From: Polytrichum commune
Lineage: Eukaryota > Streptophyta > Polytrichopsida > Polytrichales > Polytrichaceae
Length of the DNA: 64,000 nt
Assembly: GCA_950295325.1 (NCBI GenBank)
Contig: OX485807.1
Span: 3,102,501 to 3,166,500 of the forward strand
Direction: 5' to 3'
The notes below the pieces were generated by a model that saw nothing but the letters and a program-made list of their open reading frames with translations, was not told the DNA's origin and searched no databases. Numbering within the stretch: the stretch's first letter is position 1; each line of letters starts with the position of its first letter. Shown here piece after piece: positions 1-10,966 of the stretch. The translations under genes and the position numbers were made by a program.

Positions 1-2368
1 TTGATGTCCATAGGGCGATACATGTGAACGGAGCGGGTCGCAAGGTCATCACCCTTGAGAGCATAGACGTGTGTTGTACGGCATGGTATATCATTCACGG
101 TGTGTCGAAAGCGGAATTTTATAGACAAGCCGCGTATGCCAAGGAAGGCCGCCGGTCCCATCACCATGGGAATACGGGCTTAAAGAAACCAAGGGAAACA
201 ACGAGACAAGCAACCGCCACTCTGGCAACCATCATTGTCCCCCTTGCCGATGCAATGCCACACAAAACACGCACACTCGCAACCGGTGAAAAGGTTGTGG
301 AGAAGGTTCTTCCTACAGGCACGAAATAGAAAGACATATTGTTGGACGTAAACGCAGTTGGCGAGAAGGCTGGGTTGGACCCTATTTCGTTGTCGAAACT
401 GAGTGCAATAAAAAAATCTCACTTTAGCGAATACATCACAAAAAGACGAGGCGACAAATTTGCGCGTTGTTCTAAATGCGAGAAGTTGAAACGCCTTCGA
501 GATGCACACACGATGGGGACAGAGTCCTATGCCGCACATCAAATGAACTATTTCAAGCATGTGAACATGCAAGAGGCACACCGTAATGATTACTACACAA
601 ATAGAGCTTTGTCCATCTCTAGGCCTTTGGAGGTCCTTACAATCATCCATGACAAAATGGACCATGCCAAAACAGCCTCACCATGTTTTGCAAATCGAAT
701 CAAAGCCACGGACTGCCTTTTTAAGCTTCCTGTATCGGTTACAGGTGATTTCGATAACAATTGCATTGCATTACCTAAACACAAATTTGTGCTTTAGGTT
801 TGTACTTGGGACCATAGATGTACAGCAGGTGAATTTTTTGGTGTCATAGTTGAATATTAAACCATTGCGTTGGCTTTGCAGGGATGATTGCACATGGACA
901 TGGTGATGTCAAGTATGCTCATTATGCTCTTGATTTGTATCCGGCGGATTCAAACCACACGATAGGGTCATTTGCAAAGCTTTTACGTGATTTGGAGAAA
1001 CCGCCGTCCTATTCATCAAGATTGTTATTTGAAAACTCGGGATCAACACCTCTATATGAAGCGGTCTTGGATGGAAGAGATGTATGCGTGCACTCCTTGC
1101 CGGAGCCACCAAGTGAAGATGTGATTGCCAAGAATTTGCCCCCAACTCTGCGTGTCCAATTGGACAATTGTGCGAAGAACAATAAAAGTAGATATGTTTT
1201 TGCATATTGGTCGTTGTTGGTTGCGAAAGACATTTTCAAGGAGGTTTTTGTGTCCTTTCTATTGGTAGGTCACACGCACGACGATATCGATGCATCTTTT
1301 GGGCGGTGGAGCATGAAGTTGCGCGAGGAGGATTTTCCAACAATCCCATTGTTGATGAAGTCGTACATGGATTTGGAGAACATTCCCGTCATCCCCCATA
1401 TGATCGAGGAGGTTCCCGACTTCAAGGCATTTATAGAACCGTATATTCGAAGCGGAGCTCACCGATTGATCGGACATACGAAGGCACAACAATTTCGGTT
1501 CTACGTGCGTGACGATGGTGTCCCCGCCATGCAATACAAGTTGTTGTGCACGTCACAAGACTGGAGCCCGCCGGAGGGTCTCCTTGTATGGCGTGTTGAT
1601 GGGGAGGGAAGGACGATGTTGCCTGACGGAGAGCCTAAGCCTTGCAAACCAATACCCATGAAGAATTTGGAGGACATTTGTAAAGGCATATCAAGCTTCA
1701 TACAATATTGGGAGAGTTTGAGGGTAGCGGATGTTGGTGGATCGTGTTGGCTTCGTTACGGAAGTTGGATACAATATTGGACACGTGTTCGTGGCGCTTT
1801 GGCAAACCTTCATCAAGATACACCCCTTACTTTAAGGCATGGGTTTTGGCCACAAACACGTGTCAATGTACAAGCTTCGGAGGCTAGTCTTTTGGGAAAT
1901 GGAGAGGTTCGAGAGGAGTTTGATGTGGACGACCATTACGTGGGGCCTGCTAGTAGTCGTCCGCCACCATCTTTCCGCATTGCAGTGGATTGTCATGAAG
2001 GTTATATGCTCATTTTGCGTCCTGGAGATGAGACATATGCAAAGCCAGTGTGGGTGGCAAGAGCTTTGTCCAATCCAAATTTTGTAACTTCCAGCCCTCA
2101 TTTTCGACAAATACAAGTAGAGTACTACCGACCGACAACACGGAATGAAGATGTTGTTCGGCATTATACAGGCTGGGATACAAACCAACACTTTCGGTGG
2201 AAGGTGGATTCTGAGCACGGTCCATCTTGGGTAGATACAGATTCCATATTCATAGCATGGAAACCACGGAAAAATCATAGTGGATCAGTGTCCATCCCTC
2301 AAAAGTACATAACTTTTGCAAAAGACAACCTTGCTCGGATCGCAGAAGAAGCAACCCACGTTGAATGA
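1..2368 (+). pseudogene. DUF7869-like protein gene, 5' truncated by window edge, one in-frame stop
   Basis: The frame is open from the window edge (codons start at base 3) to a TAG at 327-329, continues in the same frame to about 745, and joins a second exon at about 883 across an intron (GTGATTTCG at 746, TTTGCAG at about 882), giving ...PVSVTGMIAHGHGD. The last exon ends at 2368. The C-terminal half carries IIHDKMDHAKT (about 645-675), VQLDNCAKNNKSRYVFAYW and LVGHTHDDIDASFGRWSM (about 1261-1310). I associate these with the DUF7869 family from memory. The spacing of conserved Asp residues suggests an RNase H-like transposase fold, but that is inference. A short C-x2-C segment (RCSKCEKLK) precedes the domain. 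The stop at 327 could be a decayed CAG. The gene is either a dying transposon-derived gene or a real gene with an unrecognised intron there. Nothing downstream looks co-transcribed. Confidence 0.6.
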
Positions 2369-2849
2369 GAAGTTGGTAGGATTGTGTTAGCATGATTATA
2401 GTGTAATATGTAATTCGACAAATATATATTACTCATATGTGTGCTCCTCAAACTTGGGGCAAAGTTTGGGTAGAGCTTGCGAATGCTATATTGTTTGGGG
2501 TTGGATGAATATCCATTTACTATATTTCAATGCAGTTGTGAAGTTCATTTTTTTTATTAAGTTTGGGACTAAATTTTCCAGTGAAGAAAAATGCATTTAT
2601 TGCATGTACTTTGTATGTTGCAATGTCTATATTTTATTGACCATGCTAATAATAGAAATCATTTTATATGTTTCTTGGGTGAAACTAGTTTGGAGTGCTC
2701 TACCCAAAGTGTTTTTGTTGATGAAGTTGATGTTGAGTGCTCTACCATATGTGCTTATGTACACACATAATAGATTTGGGATATTAGAATATATAATATA
2801 TTTGAGATTGTTCGCAATATAGTTTCGGAACACGGAATGTTGTTTGATC
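2369..2849. other. AT-rich spacer, no gene seen
   Basis: Low-complexity AT-rich DNA between the DUF7869-like gene and the LINE. The short open frames have no recognisable motifs. It probably holds the 3' UTR of the upstream gene and the 3' end of the LINE, whose tail I could not place. Confidence 0.5.
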
Positions 2850-5800
2850 CATATATTAATTTGAGACTAGAGAAAGTCTCAATTTAACGAATATAGTGTT
2901 GTATAAAAGATCCATCGGTGTATATGCATTGTTGAGGCTTGAATTTAAGGGGGTGGGTATTGTATAGTTCGATTGGTAGGGGTTGAGTTGGGTGGTCAGT
3001 TTCCATGTGGTGGTAATGTGGGGCTTTGTGCCATGCATGTGAGTATTTCACTGTTTTCTTAAAGGGGGGGGGGGGGTAACTTGGTGTAGGTGATTTTTGG
3101 TATTAATATTGTATAGTCCAAGTATGTTGGCCGTGATTATGTTGGGTATTTGTAGGTTGCACGGTGGGGGACTTGGGTTGTTTATGCTTAGTATGTTGGT
3201 GTATTGATTTTCTAATTGGTGTAGGTATTTTGGCCATTTCGATGTGGGGTTGTATTGTAGGGTGTTTTGTGGGATGGTTACTACTATGTGATTTTTTGAT
3301 TTGATGAAGGGGAGGGGGTTGTCTTTATGGTTGATTGTGATGACGGTTGTGGTGTCATGGTTTTCTTGGGTTGCCATGCGGGCCCAATGGATTGATGTCA
3401 TAGCCGTTTTGAGGTCTGGGGGTGAGCTAGGCCGTTTCCTTTCCACTTTGAGGAGTGTGCGAGTCCTGTTGATCCAAATATTATGTCTCTGTTGTGTGGG
3501 GAGTTATATTGAGTGAGTGTTATTGGGCATGCAACAGGTGAGGAGTAATATGAGTTTGTAATTTTGTAGGTTTCTATAAAGGCTTGTATAATGAAAGGGT
3601 GCAAGGTTTGGTGATTGTTATTTGGGTTATGTTTTTTTGGTTTTCTTTTTGGGAGGATTGTGTTATATCCTTGGGTTAGCAATAAGATTTCGGTGGTGAA
3701 GTCTTGTGGTGGGGGATTTAGGAAGTGGAGCATAGGGTGTGCTTGGCTTTGGTTGTATCTTTCCCAAAGCCATTATACCCTTGTGACTGGCATGCTTAGG
3801 ATATATGCTCTAGTTTGATCGTAGATATAGGCTTCCGTCTCTTATATTTGTATGCTAGGTTTGGTAGTGATGATGTCTTTATCTGGGTTGCATTCCTTGG
3901 TGACTAGTGTGAGATATGGAGCTATGATGGGGGGGGGGGGGGGGCGGATGAATTTTGGGTCCCTAGATTGTGGAAAGTTTATACATGAGTTGTATATGGC
4001 TAGAGTGTTGGTTTTATGTTGGGTTTGTAGGAATTTGTGGAGTATGAATATGTTGCGGTCTAGGGTGATATTGTCATGATGAAGGAGTAGGGAGGCTTCT
4101 ACCCATTTTGTTGTGTTAGTTGGGTGGGTATTCCATTGGCATAATAAATGTTGTTTTATGGCTTCGGCTCCTCATTTGTTTTCGTATATTATGGTTTTGG
4201 TGCTTATTATGGCTTGTATTGGTCTTCTGCTTGTGGGGTCCACTTGTTGGGGTGGCCTTATGATCACTTGGTTATTGGTGTTTGTAATTGAGGTGTTAAT
4301 TGGCGCTTGTTGTGGAGGGGGGTTATGGGCTGTTGGTGGGTTGTGTGGGAAAAGTTGTTGGGCTTGTGCCTAGGCTTCCTTGATTATTTTTGGGGCAATT
4401 TTGAATTTGTTCTTGAATTCATGGAGAAATAAGATTTGTTGGATGTTTGGGTTTTGAATTTGGTTGAGGGTAGTGATGTTATACATGTGTAGTTTGTTGA
4501 GGTATCTTCTAGCATTTTTTTTTTGGTCGAGGGAAAAAAGGGCATAACCTATAGTTTGTATTCATTCTAGTTTTATTGATGATTGTTTTATGGGGAAGTT
4601 TTTGATGGTGGTATGTATATGGATTTCATATTCCCTTTCAAGAAGGTAGAGTGTGCAAGTAGTGGGTGATATTGTACATGCTTGCTATTTTAGGCGTGGG
4701 ATGTAATAGGATCCTCCGTATTTTGCTGTGATGTATTTGGTCGGGCCTTGGGAAATTTGGCCAAGTTGACCTTGGTCGTTGAGGGCGTTTAATAGTTGTT
4801 TACCAATACAATTGATACAGTCTGGGAGTAACGAGGTGGTATTAATGCCGAAGTCTTCTTGGGAGAGGTGGGTTAGTATGTTGGTGGTGCTAGTGGGTAG
4901 GTTGCATATTTCTTTTGTTAATTTACTGAAGATATTGTCTAATTTTTTTAATGTATGGTTTTGAGAATGGAACTGCATAATAGGCATAGGCTATTCGTGG
5001 TTTTATTACTGTGTTTAAGATATGGATTTTTTGTTTAATTGTGGCAGGGGATGTCATCAATAGTTTACTTTGATTTTTGGCTTTTTCCATGGTGGTGTTT
5101 TTTTTGTATGTGCCAATTTAGTGAGGGGACTAGGTGGATACTGAGGTATGTGTATGGCTCGTTTTGTGTGAGGGTAGGGAAGGGTTGATTTTTGAAGTGG
5201 ATATGTTGTGCATGTATGTACGCTTTGAAGATTATGGGTTTTAAGTTTGATTTGTTCGGGCATCCTGTAATTGCGCATTTAGAGAGATTAAGGTCTAAGT
5301 ATACCCATTCTGAGAATTTTTAAAGTTTGTGGATGAATATGTGTTATGTTATCAATGAGGATGGCGAGGTCGGCGTATGTTATGGTGTTGCATGTAATTG
5401 ATGAAGTCTTGAAGTGGTAGCCTATGTTGTCTTTTTTTAGCCATCAGAGTAATGGGTCTAGGAATATAATAAAGAGGTAGGGACTGAGGGTGTCACCTTG
5501 TATGGTGCCTTTATTAATTTGGATGGGTGGGGTTGTTCCAAAGTGGTTACTATGGAAGGAGGTGGTTGAGTTTGTGTAGATGTTGCCAATTAGTTCAATG
5601 ACATCTTAGGGGAATCCTAGATCCTTCATTGGTGCAAGGATTCTAGCGTGGTCTATGGAACCAAAGGCGTTTCAAAAGTCTATGTAGGTAAGGTGTATGT
5701 CATTGTTAGTTAAGCGAGCGTCTTCTAGTGCTACTATGATCATTTGGATTTGTCGAGATGTGTGTCTTTGTGGTTTGAATCCTTCCTAGCTAAAATGCAT

Positions 5801-6143
5801 GATTTTGTGTTTTTGTGCCATAGCTTATAAGGAGGGCGGTGATTGTACTAGTGTAGAGTTTATATATAGTATTGGCCAGAGCGATAGGTCTATAGTTGGT
5901 GAGTAGTAGTGGGTCACCTTTTTTTTTTGTAGAGTATTGTTTTGTTGTATTTCCAGTAGCGGGGTATATTTTTTTTGTGGTAACATTGCCGGAAGAAGAT
6001 GAATAATATATTATGGAAGGTTGGGTGGAGGGCCTAGAGGATTTCGTTTGGGATGTTGTCTGGTCCCATGGTTTGTGAAGTGCATGAGTTTGGAACTTGT
6101 GTGGCTTGGGAAGGCAATTACGGCAGTTGATAATAATGAACAT
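2850..6143 (-). mobile_element. Decayed LINE (non-LTR retrotransposon) with reverse-transcriptase core
   Basis: Read on the minus strand, 5920 down to 5340 gives a continuous reverse transcriptase once isolated stops are ignored: a K-x-LLLTNYRPIALANTIYKLY block, then EGFKPQRHTSRQIQMII, then TYIDF-stop-NAFGSIDHARIL, then IQINKGTIQGDTLSPYLF, then YADLAILID. These are the palm and finger motifs of LINE RTs. Stops fall where CGA (Arg) or CAA/CAG (Gln) is expected (DF-R-NAFGS, FP-Q-DVIE, LL-R-WLKK, Q-EGF), as expected from C-to-T decay. One frameshift lies near 5790. The catalytic box reads Y-A-D-L instead of Y-A-D-D-L, so one Asp codon is missing. Downstream, 4987-4685 retains a frame with GINTTSLLPDCINCIGKQLL and further A/C-rich frames to about 3048. 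The plus strand is strongly G/T-rich. No ORF1, endonuclease or poly-A tail could be placed, so both ends are approximate. Confidence 0.8.
3065..3077. repeat. Poly-G tract
   Basis: A run of about 13 G within the decayed LINE. A second long G run is at about 3931-3945. Confidence 0.9.
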
Positions 6144-6172
6144 AGTGCAATGTATAGGAAGTTCAACATCAA

Positions 6173-6678
6173 ATGGTAGGAGCCAATGTCCCTACCACGA
6201 GCAACGAGAAAAACCAATACAAAGATTGTTGGATCAAACAATGGATAAAAGTGACCACAATGCTAGAGTATATTGATTGTAACAATGTTGTATACACTGA
6301 GACAACCAAAAAAAACGTGAACAAGACACCCGTCATATCTCAAAAGGTCGCTATGGTTGCCATAGAAGCACTTGGTCGCGCCAATGCGGCAAAACTCGAA
6401 CATGGGGCTTGATGCACCTACGATGTTGTCCCACTTGTATACATAGTGAAGGTGGACACTAAGTTTTGGTGGGGGAATGACACAATGTGGAGCAAACCTC
6501 AGTTTCGAATCCTATACATTCCAATGAATGGAGAACTCTAGGGTGTGCAATTTTCCATGAATTGGATATCAACAACACTTTCAATATGGAAAAGGTACAT
6601 GAAATTTGTTGTGGTAGGCACATACATGATTGAAGTGTTTTATTTGAGGGATGAGGTTACACCAACAAACGTGTAGTA
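6173..6678 (+). pseudogene. Decayed reading frame of unknown family
   Basis: An open frame from ATG 6173 to TGA 6410 continues in the same frame past that stop for about 38 more codons with protein-like composition (TYDVVPLVYIVKVDTKFWW, then SKPQFRILYIPMNGEL) to a TAG at about 6539, and again to a TAG at about 6676. The stops could be decayed CGA or CAG codons, as in the neighbouring LINE. I do not recognise the family. It may be another transposon ORF placed head-to-head with the LINE. It begins 30 bases from the last readable part of the LINE, and the junction is not resolved. Confidence 0.35.
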
Positions 6679-8734
6679 GAGTATATTGATGGGGCTTTTG
6701 ATATCTTTTCCTATTCAAGATACCAAGCTAACATGTCAAAGTTTTGTGTAATGAAAACATCATATTGATATCTCCATGTTCATATATGTGTTTGCCTATG
6801 TTGGAAATGGGCACCAGCTTGCGATTCATAAGCTCATCCAATGTTCATTTATACCATTGGTGGTAATGAATGTAGCATATATATGTATATATTATGGAAA
6901 TTACATGTATGGTTTAATGCCCATGTGATGTTATGTATGGTTGCAAATAGCAATGTCCAATATTGTTGCAACATACTATACAACTTTAAATTTCATAGTC
7001 CACGTGTAAAACGGGGGCTTACATGGGTGATACAAGAATCACAGAACCACAACATACCATGTACATACAACCACAGAGCACCATATGTGCTTGAATTTGG
7101 TGTTGTTTAGGCAATGCCGTTAATTGAAATTGCCCAAAATAAATGTAAAAATCTAAATGTACTTAAATCTCAGTTGTGGGGACAAAACCTCCAATGTCAA
7201 CAATGTAAGCAAATTTACAACAACAACAAATGTTGCAACAACTACAAGTTTCTTTTGGGGATAATGGAGAGGGGATGTGGGTGGCACATGTTTTCCACTC
7301 ATTTGTGGCTTGGGAATCTCTCATACCGCCTATAATGTCAATAACTTGAGCTCAAGCTCAAGCTTGCAAGATTGGTGGGCCAAAGTACCTAGACAAAATT
7401 GAGCCCTTACATGTGCCTAAAATGATGGTCCATCTTTGTCTCAGTAAGGTCAATCCTTGCTTGTTTTAGATTGATTTTCAAGTTCAAGCCCAAACTTGGA
7501 CTTGGATAAATTTCAAAAGCCATGACTGTCATAACTTCATGCTTGAATTCACTTGTCCCATACCCTTGCTTAGTAAACCCATTTCGGATTCACATATAAG
7601 CTCGCGACTATGATCAAGGTGAAGCATCCCTTATTCACACCAAACCGAGGGGTCCTTCCTTCCTTCCTTCCTTCCTCCAAAGTAGGAGGAATCAAAGCTC
7701 CATCCTTTTAGGCACATATTTGGGTCCAAATTCTTTTACATTGGCCTACCAAACTTGCAAGCTTGTCAAGCGTGAGGTCAAGCTATAACTTAAAGTGTGG
7801 GCTTGCCTTCAAGATGCGGAAGTAGTTAGGTAGTAGCTTAGGCTGAGGATGATGAACATTGAATATGACAATTTGTGCCGTGATCCAGGCAGCGCCGCCA
7901 GGTGACTATAAGTTTATGTGGAAGGTGTTGATCATCACAAAGCCATTACTGTGTCTCTTCTCAGCGAATTCGAAATGCACCTTTCCCCAGCTGCAATGAG
8001 CTTGTCCTCATGTGGCTCAATTTGAGGCTTGAAGAATTCTCGGTGAATACATATTATTATAGTCCTGTGGAGCTACAAAGTAACAAGGCATCGAGGCTAT
8101 CCATGGACACTCTGTCGATCGTCGGGGAACTTTCATACAGCTGAATTGTTTGGATTGAAAGAGTGCAGCAAGTGCAGTTCAATGACGCAAGTAGAGAATT
8201 ATCTCCAGTTGTGTTCCAACCATTTTCAAATGAAAACTTCACGCTATCTCCTGGCTATGCAGTCCAAGCGGTGCCGGAGGTGTACTTGTGAGTTTGCACA
8301 TGTCTGTATCCAATTCTGCAAAGCTGCGTTTCATTAAAAACATATCTTACTACCCGTAGGGTGCTGTCGCGTTGGACACAAAATGACGATTTTCTGAAAG
8401 GCAGTTGCCACGTGTCGTAGCCACGTTGGAAACGACCAATTGAATCCAACGTGGAGATTAGCTTTCGGCACTCGAAGTGTTGAACCAGACAGCACCTTAC
8501 CCCTTATCCAAGTTTTGTTGTATGGATATGATCAACTGTGTGTGTACACTTGCCTGTCACGAATGAATTTGGGTTAGGGTTTCTACAATTTTCTGGAATG
8601 CCTGATTGTTCATACGTTAAGGTATGTGGGCCTTATCTGGTCATTCTCCCGTATGTGGAGACCTATATTTTAGTGGTTTATGGCAAGGCTTGGATTAAGA
8701 ACGGTCATCAAAATAACACGATTTATGACTGAGA
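6679..8734. other. Gene-free stretch
   Basis: No coding feature could be supported. It contains a CTTC microsatellite at about 7650-7676 and a short hairpin at 8425-8458 (10-bp arms CCACGTTGGA / TCCAACGTGG). The small open frames at 6841-7110, 7114-7335, 8057-8449 and 8538-8732 lack recognisable motifs. Confidence 0.5.
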
Positions 8735-8960
8735 TTCAACTACGTGCTCAAATATAGGAACACTTCTAGGTTCACTCGCTCACACAATTGGGAGGGCCTT
8801 TGTGATCATTTAAAATTAAAAAAAAATCTTCACTTTGACCTCTTTGAACTTTTGCATCTCAACTCTGAAACTTGAAAGGACAATTTGCGTAATTCAAAAT
8901 TGCTAACTGGATGAAATTTCCAATCGAACAGCTGAAAGTGTCCATGCAGTTGGGAGTGCC
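8735..8960 (+). repeat. Dispersed repeat family R1, copy A
   Basis: This stretch matches segments at 30215-30530 and 56190-56660. Shared blocks include GAGATT..ACTA.GTGC/TTCA at the start and TTCACTTTGA-CTCTT-GAACTTTTG further on (shared with the 56-kb copy). The family is not recognised. Edges are approximate. Confidence 0.6.
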
Positions 8961-9394
8961 CACAATAGGGACCCAAACCTTACATTACATCTGATCCACT
9001 TGATAGCTTGAGCTCTTCATGACAAGAGCTACTATTTTACAAAACAAGAGGTAAGTTAGGGCATCCGGTGTTGACTCTTGGGAGATTCTTCAGACTTTAC
9101 CACACTGTTTCCACGTCAATCACTTAGTTGGGGCGAGAAACAGGTTTTCGGTGCATATAACGGCACCCTCCAATTGGCAAGGGTTCCCCGTACTCGTACC
9201 GAATATAGAAGGTGGCGATGATCAATGCTGCGTGATTCTGGCAAAGTTACTTTCAAAATTTCCTAAAGAAATACTCACCGTTAAATAAAGTAGTCAGTAC
9301 TATACCTACTGGAGACATCAACCTAGTACTTGAAAGAATTTTCAGTTGAATGATGTTCTTCTTGCCATGAGAGAGAGAGAGAGTCAGCTGCTTG

Positions 9395-9552
9395 TTACAG
9401 ATGAACCGGTTAAGGCTCAAGACTTCAGGAAAAACACCCATCATTTTATAGGAATTTATAGAATATACCTCAATTTAATGAAGAAAAACCGAAAGATGTC
9501 ACATGTGACACAAGAATATCAGCCGATTATGCCCAAAAACCTACCCGGACAC
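9395..9552 (+). repeat. Dispersed repeat family R2, copy A
   Basis: Contains ACAGATGAACCGGTT near its start, ATAGAATATACCTCAA in the middle, and GATTATGCCCAAAAACCT near its end. The same order recurs at 50795-51022 (+), 54640-54880 (+, diverged) and 62890-63115 (-). Probably the remains of a moderately repetitive transposon. Confidence 0.7.
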
Positions 9553-9559
9553 TGGAGAG

Positions 9560-10675
9560 AGAGAGAGAAGTACTGACACACATCCTCCCTGGTTCATGTT
9601 TCCCATCTCCACAGTAGATTGTAATTACTTTGGCCCACAGATGATTTACCTCGGTCGTCCTTTTCCCAACAGAAAATGGGCTGAAGCCTGACAATACTAC
9701 AAGTCTAGATACATGGTCCACGGTAGTATTTTAATTTTCTTTGCGGGGGGGATTGGTGTACAAGGACCAGAGATTGTTGATAGGTTAAGTTGAGCGGAAG
9801 ATGGCCTATTGTGTGATGCTTTTCAAAAAAAAAAATTAGGATTTGGGAAGTCTGAATGTCAATCACTACACCATTTACTTCAAATAGTGTGGATTACCTA
9901 TTTGGAGTTAGTTGCATATTGCTGTAACGTTGTACCAGGGATGCAAGGCTTATCAAAAGCTTCCTATTTTGTACTGAAATCTACCGACCGAAATGCAAAA
10001 TTTATCCCCTGATCATGAATGCAAACAAATGGATCTCATTAACATTTGCAAGTAGTCCAGTTGTATACCGCAGGCTCCTTGCATTTCGGACAGGAAAGTC
10101 ACCACCGTAACTGGCTCAAGTTGGTACCACCGTTAAACAAGTTGCTTAAAGTTACCTGCTACTCTTTGTTGTTAAGCTGCCACCTTTGTAGGCAAGTAGT
10201 AAAGTGGTGAACAATATCCACGGTTTTTCTCTTACTTGGCACTAATCATACTTAGTGAGGGCAAGGTATAAGTAAGGACTATCATTCCTGATAGTCCAGC
10301 GGAAGAATGTCCCATCGTCTGTAAGAAAACTACACTGATTAGGACGTAATTCGAGCGACGGATTTTCGGGCCCAGCTTAAACTGTTGTAAAGGGCTTGTG
10401 GTCTGAAAAAATGATGAAATTCTGGAGTTCATTAGCCACGAAGAATTTAATCTCAAAATAAGATAACAACCGAAATGACGTGAAGAAACGGCAGTACTCC
10501 TGTGGAATGGCGCGCCTTGCGTGGCCGATCGACCTTCGTTACAATTGGCTGCAGAGCCAACTTGTGATTTTACGGACCCTAATCTAATCTGGTAAGTGTT
10601 TAAAAAGGTGTGAAGGTGATCAGCTCGATCGCAATCAATCTGTCCCCCTGCAGCTAGTCCCAAGTCTGTGTTCTG
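9560..10675. other. Gene-free stretch upstream of the GH9 gene
   Basis: No gene recognised. It probably includes the distal promoter of the GH9 endoglucanase. Frames on the minus strand (10232-10678) lack motifs. Confidence 0.4.
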
Positions 10676-10677
10676 CA

Positions 10678-10686
10678 CTATATATG
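10678..10686 (+). promoter_or_regulatory. Candidate TATA box of the GH9 gene
   Basis: CTATATATG lies about 280 bases before the GH9 start codon, which would give a leader of about 250 bases. It is the only good TATA-like site close upstream. Prediction only. Confidence 0.4.
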
Positions 10687-10966
10687 ATCATAGCCGCTTG
10701 GTTCAACTCCAGGCGCAGATTGAACAGCTTTTACTTGGATTTCTGTGACAACAGCATGCAGGCGAAAATTCAAGTAATCCAGTAGTTTCGAATGAAGTAC
10801 ATTCTAACAAGCATATTGGTCTCGAATGGTGATGTTGTGCAGCTGCACATTGACTTCTAATTCGCAGCAGTACTGACGTTGAATCAATCCCAGGCTGTTG
10901 AGATTTTGGGAGTTAGGCTAGCTGGAGAGCAATAGAATTTTTGGTTGAGATCAATTTTATGCGAAG

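Noticed and set aside
180..665. 161-codon minus-strand frame
   Set aside because: Antisense of the DUF7869-like coding frame; Cys/Val-rich composition typical of a shadow.
8425..8458. Terminator or regulatory hairpin CCACGTTGGA/TCCAACGTGG
   Set aside because: A single 10-bp hairpin in gene-free plant DNA with no associated transcript evidence.
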